Shown: positions 58,606-64,000 of the stretch, piece after piece
How the letters are laid out: every line of letters begins with the position of its first letter
How positions within the stretch are numbered: position 1 is the first letter of the stretch
Origin: Bostrychus sinensis
Lineage: Eukaryota > Chordata > Actinopteri > Gobiiformes > Eleotridae
Length of the DNA stretch: 64,000 nucleotides
Direction of reading: 5' to 3'
Assembly (NCBI GenBank): GCA_020698575.1
Contig: CM036241.1
Coordinates: forward strand, 36,191,855 to 36,255,854
Notes under the pieces: generated by a model
The model's input: only the letters and a program-made list of their open reading frames with translations
Databases searched by the model: none
Told to the model about the DNA's origin: nothing
Made by a program: the position numbers and the translations under genes

Positions 58606-60917
58606 CACAACATTGTTTTCCCAATAAAGCTAGAATTTATTTTCCACAGCTTGTTTGGAATGCATAATGGAATTTGTATTGAAAAAAGCACTGTCTACCT
58701 TGCATGTAACATAAATTGAGACTTGAGACAGCTTCTTGTTCCACTGCAAACTACAATTTAATTACTTTGAAACAAAGGCAGTGTAGCCTATCAATCAGCT
58801 GCAACAAATAGATAGGATGTGTTAGAGACCAGTTAAAAAAACTACACCCAGCAACTCAAATGGTATGCAGAAGAGAGCGTCTTCAGTTTTCTATAGAAGT
58901 GATGAGGTTTGAAGCAGGATAGCATGAGTTCTTGTGGGCCAAAGGATTTAAGGACTTAACCCTGACACACTGTCATTACGTATACGCTGTGTTAAACGAC
59001 TCCACTGTCGTTTAACACAGCGTATACCTGCACCTTATTAAGACTTTATTAAAGCAGAACTCAGTAACTTTGCCTGTTTCTTAACAGTTTTTGCCTACTT
59101 TTCTACTATGGAGATCCCCTTATATTTGGCTTTACTTTCATTTTCCCCTCCATGTATTCATACAAAGTTTTTTTTTTTTTTTCTGCCTCTTGGCTATTCT
59201 GCCATGATGAAAGAAAGCCTCTGTTAACTTGTTGTTTCGCTAACTTTCCTCACGAGACTCGAGACCTCCATGACACCAATAGGGATGTCCCGAACAACTT
59301 TTTTTTTTTTGCCTTCTGATTCAATACCAATCATTTAATGTTAAGTTTTGGCCAATCCGAGTCCTGATATCAATCTTTTTTATTTAATTTTTTTTTTTTT
59401 TAATTTTGGAATAATACCTAACATATTGCATAGCTATGTTTTTGTGGTAAATGCTTGAAACAACAGCAGTGTACACCATTCTCACGGTGACATCAGTGAA
59501 GACATAAATGTCTTTTAGTTTAAGCCCTCTCTGGTTCCAAAGACCAGGTTTGTTATAATAAGACATTAAGCTGTAGATCATGTGGCTATTTACATACACA
59601 AAGTATGTCACATCACACTATGCTGTTTGTTTTGGCCAAACTGCTGCCACATCTAAACAAAAGGATTACAGAAGTACACACCGGGTCAGGATCAGTAGCG
59701 GCAGCACTCATACTTCCAGGAAGTAGCTTTTTTTTGGCACAGAGACACCAGGGGGAGATGCCGGACCTTCGTTCACTGCACAACAACTCATTTAACCATC
59801 ACACAGACTCTAAAATCATTTATTTAAGGTATCCTCAGTTGTACCATGGTTCGCTTGCATCATATTAATTTAGCATGCACCCAAACCTTTGATAGATCTG
59901 GCCCATAATGTACTCGAGTAACACATGACGTCACAGCTTTGGCAAACACTTCTTCAGTAGATATGCAGCTGTATGCACATTTCCATTTTTTACCACTCCT
60001 GATTCTGCTCTAAGGATCAGTACAAGTAAAAAGTAATTTCATTTAATGACAAGAGCGAAGCCTCCAAGGATCTTATTCTCAAAAATCGCCAAATAATTCC
60101 TACTTTTTCAACCCAGTGGCAACATTGTTCATTATGAGCTTGCTGCTATGGTCTACTTTTCATTTTGTGGCAGCTGACACACTTTCATTCTTGTCGCCAG
60201 CAATTTATCTTTTATTTAGCCAGTATAGTATATGCAGAGGATCCAGGGCTTTTGTTCTGTGGTTGATTATTTTAAATTGAGCCAAACAGATTGTGACAGC
60301 CTCAGAGAGACTAACCTACATCGTCCATGGTGCTTGTTAAATTCTGCTTTATGGGGGCCTTTTCATTTGAGCCATTAAACCATTAGGTAATTGGTGATTA
60401 ATGGCAGACTTCCACACACACATAATAGCTTGGCTTTGTCCTACCACATTTTAAGGACTGCAGAATGCTGTGTGTGGTTTCAGGCAACACAGCAACCGCA
60501 TTAAAATCCTTTTGTGCAAAGCACTTGTATGTGAATAAATTTGGATGAAGTGCAGTAAATATCTGGGCTTCGGTGCAAAGCAAAACTGCTGTTTCAATAT
60601 CAGCTCGAGTGAGGCAGCTTTTATCTCGTGCCTTGTTTTTGGTTTCCTCTCTTTGCTTTCGCTTCAGGTTCTATTTGAAGAAAAAGTTTGTTTTTTTCTT
60701 TTTTTATGCTTTGCGTGCATGACTATTTTCAATTTCAACTGAGTTCTGAGACTTCATTGTGTAATAGACACTTGAAATGAAGTGTATTTTAATCATATGA
60801 GTAGCTACTCAATGTTAACTGGACATTTTTCACATTCCTATGGGTTCAGACTGATTCTGCAATGAAGAATGCTTCAGGGATGTCTCAGTGCCCACAACAG
60901 ACTTAATAATACTACTG
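58606..60917. other. Intron with a perfect hairpin and small repeat pieces
   Basis: 59053-59072 is an isolated MITE terminus also seen at 30907. 59281-59395 starts TAGGGATGTCCCGAACAAC and, from memory, matches the end of a common fish repeat. T tracts lie at 59167-59181 and 59388-59401. 60230-60740 is repeat-poor with several TAAT cores (60375-60400), a possible conserved element. Confidence 0.4.
58980..59027. repeat. Perfect 21-bp inverted repeat, 6-base loop
   Basis: The 21-base arm 58980-59000 (starting GTATACGCTG) is the exact reverse complement of 59007-59027, with TCCACT between. Such a perfect stem in otherwise drifting intron DNA implies a recent inverted duplication or selection on a hairpin. 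Confidence 0.97.
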
Positions 60918-61537
60918 CTTTTCACCATGTTCTTGTTTGAACTTGTTTCATTCACGCATGTTTGAGTAATCTTGTATGCTGAGGCCATGTCTTTCTCAGC
61001 GGCTGAAAACACTCGTGTTTCACGGCTCTACACAGGTAAGTGAAACCAGGAAGTGCTCCTGCATGTTTCTAAAGCGCTTACATAATCACTAAACTCATTC
61101 TGATTATTTCAGTACTTACAGTAAATTGACATCACTACAAAGCGGTCCACTGAGACTGAGAAAGAGCGTATATACAACAAAACTGTATTTTGTTTTATTT
61201 ATGATGTAATAATAGTAATCCTGTATGCTGAGGCACTGACCTTCCCAGGAGCTGAAAACACTTGGGTTTGCCATATCTATGTAGTGCAGGAACCCTGACT
61301 CCAAGAAGCGCTAACAGACATGTGGCTAACTGCCATGCTAATTAAGCCTCATTCTATACTCTGTCCTGCACAGGTTTAGGCTGGGATGAGACAACAGTAG
61401 ACTGAAGAACCTGAGCTTTTTCAGCCAAAAAATAAAAAAATTAATAACTATTGAGGTAAAACATGAAATGCTAATCTAGTGGGTCCAAAATGAATTGAAA
61501 AGGCTTTAAAAAAAAGGCATAATATGGACCCTTTAGG
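60918..61537. mobile_element. Family A MITE with internal duplication
   Basis: CACGCATGTTTGAGTAATCT, then TGTATGCTGAGGC and GGCTGAAAACACTCGTGTTT occur at 60953-61019, and the same block recurs at about 61215-61266 (GTAATCCTGTATGCTGAGGC, GAGCTGAAAACACTTGGGTT). The right terminus is AGGCATAATATGGACCCTTT. The copy is therefore chimeric or contains a second, truncated copy. Confidence 0.7.
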
Positions 61538-62734
61538 TGTTAAAGACATGGATGTTCCCAGTTTACCCGGGGCTTGTTATCTGCTATTAAAGCTATTGTT
61601 TGTGAAATATGTAATGATTACACACATACACAGAATAGCAATATAAGGCATTTGTGATCTCCTTGCCTACAACTTCTATTTGGCACTTAATAAGAAAATG
61701 TGAAAATGATTAATAAAACATAATTGGTGGTAATATTTAGCATAATGAGTGTAAGCAGTATGAAACCAGAAGATTGGACGGAGGTAATTAGTCAATATGG
61801 TAAACAGCCACAGGGAGAGCCAAAGGGCGGATTCACAGCTGGGTTAGTGAGCAGCGTTCTTTCCCATATCCTCCGGGCTCATGGTGTGCGGTGTTTTCTT
61901 TGCCCCGCTGCACTTCCACCGTACGTCAGTTTAAGATGACGCCATTGTTGCTCATACCAACATGGATGGCCTGTATCCTGGCAACCATGGCAGACTTTTA
62001 AGGGGCAAAAAACCCACCTGAGTCCGAGAAAGTGGTGCCATAAAACAGGTTTTTAACACAAAGCTTGCGCCCAGTGATTTGACCTTCACGTGATAAAAGG
62101 AAAGACACTCTTTGGAGATTTGAGTAGAAAATATGAGAAAAAGAAAAAAAAAAAAAAAAAAAAACACATCACACTGCATGCTTTAAAAATTCTGTTGGGG
62201 AAAAGGCGCCTTATCACCTGGAAATTGCTTTGAACTTTTCACGTTTGCTGTCAGGAGGAGCTAAAAGAACAGTGCGAAAAATAAAATGTGTTTTAAATGC
62301 CAGGGTTAATAAATGTAACAGGATATGCCTTTGTTTGAATTACAGTGCTGCCATTTTAGTTAAACACACCTGCTAGGGTTGTAGCATGTGACATTTAAAA
62401 TACATATACGGGACAATGAGTTTTTAAAAAATGCAAACCAGCTTATGGCATAACACAACCACTTGGTATGCCCCTCTAAAAAGTCACTAACATAGTACCT
62501 TTTAACACGCCTATGCTACAATGTGCAATGGGCGTATTGCTGATATTTTTTGGCCCTGTCCCAATATCCACACTGCACACTACACACTTGGTCGAAGTGC
62601 ACATTTTCTGAAGTGCGCGAGTGCACAAGGGTCCAAGGGTGTTAAAAAGGAGAACAGGAACATTCCACAGTTGGACACTTGTGTTATGAAAGTCACAATG
62701 TAAAAATATTTAGTAGAGTCAACAGCACTGTCTT
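61538..62734. other. Intron, nothing recognised
   Basis: A tract at 62144-62164. The plus frame 61724-61939 lacks family features. 61980-62270 is unique sequence. Confidence 0.4.
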
Positions 62735-63165
62735 GTAGCGGTACTCACCAAATACACCTCTATATGGGCACCACTGGTTGCATGAAGCACATCAAGATGG
62801 TACTGGATTTCTTGCCATGTTCGCTGTGGCAGAGCCTCATCAGTGGTGAGCCCACAGCACACATTCACCTTTGGACGATCTCAGTGAAGTTCCCGAGTCA
62901 TGGGGCTGTTCTGATCTCATTATGTGTGTTCAGTTTCCCTGAAACATGAAAGGTTGCCTCATCACTAAAACAAACTTGGGTGAGGAACGTTTCATCCTAA
63001 GAAATTGGTTCCAGTGTTAACTGCAAACTCTTTTCATCTTGGTTTATCATTTGGGTCGAGTACAGGCTGTAAGACTTGCAGTTTGTAAGGGTAGAGCCAC
63101 AAGTTCTTGTGTAGGACTTTGTGCACTGTTGAACGTGGAGCTGTAACTGTCTGCAGCAGTATGTT
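62735..63165 (-). pseudogene. Internally deleted IS630/Tc1-mariner-like transposase relic
   Basis: Read on the minus strand, about 63140-63045 encodes STVHKVLHKNLW, LQVLQPVLDPNDKP, matching the region before the catalytic core of a DDE transposase type common in animals. About 62976-62920 encodes CFSDEATFHVSGKLNTHN, with the first catalytic Asp in FSDEATFH. About 62822-62760 encodes TWQEIQYHLDVLHATSGAHI, matching the far C-terminus. The span between these is too short to hold the second and third catalytic residues, and stops and frame changes intervene. The copy is dead and internally deleted. Family placement rests on recalled motifs. Confidence 0.65.
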
Positions 63166-64000
63166 TGTGATTAAAAACTTTGATAACCACTGAGTACATA
63201 CAACAAATCTGATTAAGATATCTCACGATTGCCTTTGTAATATATTTTTTAAATTGTAAAGAGGCTTTATAGACACTCTGTATATTTAAGCGAAGTCTGC
63301 TCTGACCCATACTTACTGAAAGTGTGCAGTTAAGTGTGGTCCTGAATGTTGAAGAGAATTGGGAATGGTACAAATATGAGTGGGACAGGGCCATTCTAGT
63401 TGTTGTTCCAGGGCCATCCATATAACATCTTGTGATGTCATAAGTCTGTGCCTTAAGGAAAAGACACATAAAATTGTATTTTTAACACTGTCAGTTATTC
63501 AGTTATAGGTAGAATATGTTTTCTGTGATTAGAGCTAAGTTTAGGATTCTTATCCAATGGTTGAGGTTAGGGATGTGGCCTGATTCTGCATACTTGCAAG
63601 CGATTATTTGTCATGACTGTCCTCATGTGTGAGGTCAGTGTGATTATGTTACAACTCGTTGTTGGGTTGGTGCCCCTTTGATCTCAAATTGTAAATATTA
63701 ATCATGTTTAATATTGACGATTTTCATCCCTGCCCTGACTGACAGAAGAACATTCACAGCCAATCAGAGCGAATCATCAGGTGGGAGGCAGACACATTCA
63801 AATCAGTAACAAAAACTTTGAAATACAGAAGTGTTATATATAGAAACTGGAAATAACAATGTGAGGTGGGTCATACTAAAGAATTACTTCCCTACTCACC
63901 TCCAGCTCTCACTGCAAAGGGGATAAACTGCTCTTGTAGTGTCTCCTCAACCAGGGTTTTATCCCCAACCACTTATATCCTTTTTGGTTTTTCACTACAA
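63166..64000. other. Intron to window end, nothing recognised
   Basis: Part of it may belong to the transposon carrying the relic transposase, but no terminal inverted repeat could be located. No exon seen. Confidence 0.4.

Larger units (their letters stand above)
45600..64000 (+). other. tafa1: Intron downstream of the TAFA1 core exon
   Basis: The next exon should begin with the two bases completing an Ala codon and encode a double-Trp-Cys segment and an acidic EGEEC-like motif. I scanned for such codon strings and found none before 64000, so the intron seems to exceed 18 kb. It is densely filled with repeats listed separately. Confidence 0.65.

Noticed and set aside
63047..63469. 140-codon minus-strand open frame as a novel gene
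   Set aside because: Its C-terminal part is the relic transposase read in the wrong frame. The rest has no family features.

Overview
This window looks like vertebrate nuclear DNA, most likely from a ray-finned (teleost) fish. It has AT-rich non-coding sequence, GT-AG splicing, many microsatellites, and a dense mix of fish-type interspersed repeats: tRNA-headed SINEs, L2/CR1- and RTE-like LINE tails, hAT-like MITEs, a Penelope-like relic and an IS630/mariner-like transposase relic. There are no bacterial operons, Shine-Dalgarno sites, CRISPR arrays or viral genomes. Nearly all open frames are chance readings of non-coding DNA.

Only one host coding feature can be defended: a 141-bp internal exon at 45459-45599, plus strand. 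It encodes the cysteine-rich core of a TAFA (FAM19A) chemokine-like secreted neuropeptide, most like TAFA1. The window is therefore best read as a piece of tafa1 with about 45 kb of upstream intron and 18 kb of downstream intron. Neither the signal-peptide exon nor the last coding exons could be found, so they probably lie outside.

Layout. 1-19 kb: intron with a hAT-like MITE carrying a near-perfect 8-bp duplication (1466-2033), several copies of a recurrent MITE called family A here (ends like TTAAAGG..CATATTATGC), a SINE nested in one of them (about 10.36-10.66 kb), a 1.5-kb inverted-end element (14.15-15.69 kb) and a 467-bp element with an exact 9-bp target duplication (17839-18323). 19-36 kb: more family A copies, LINE tails, and an inverted-repeat/minisatellite complex (33.8-35.3 kb) next to a LINE reverse-transcriptase tail. 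36-45 kb: nested repeats and a frameshifted Penelope-like GIY-YIG relic (40.46-40.88 kb). 45.5 kb: the TAFA1 exon. 45.6-64 kb: repeat-rich intron with a foldback element (47 kb), two perfect snapback palindromes (52.54 and 58.98 kb), a second short hAT-like element (55.8 kb) and an internally deleted DDE transposase relic (62.7-63.2 kb).

I did not find a previously undescribed multi-gene system. The items most worth a second look are the two perfect hairpin-forming inverted duplications, the transposon relics and their target duplications, the inverted/tandem complex at 33.8-35.3 kb, and some repeat-free stretches that may be conserved non-coding elements of the tafa1 locus. Repeat family names rest on recalled sequence features, not on a database search.
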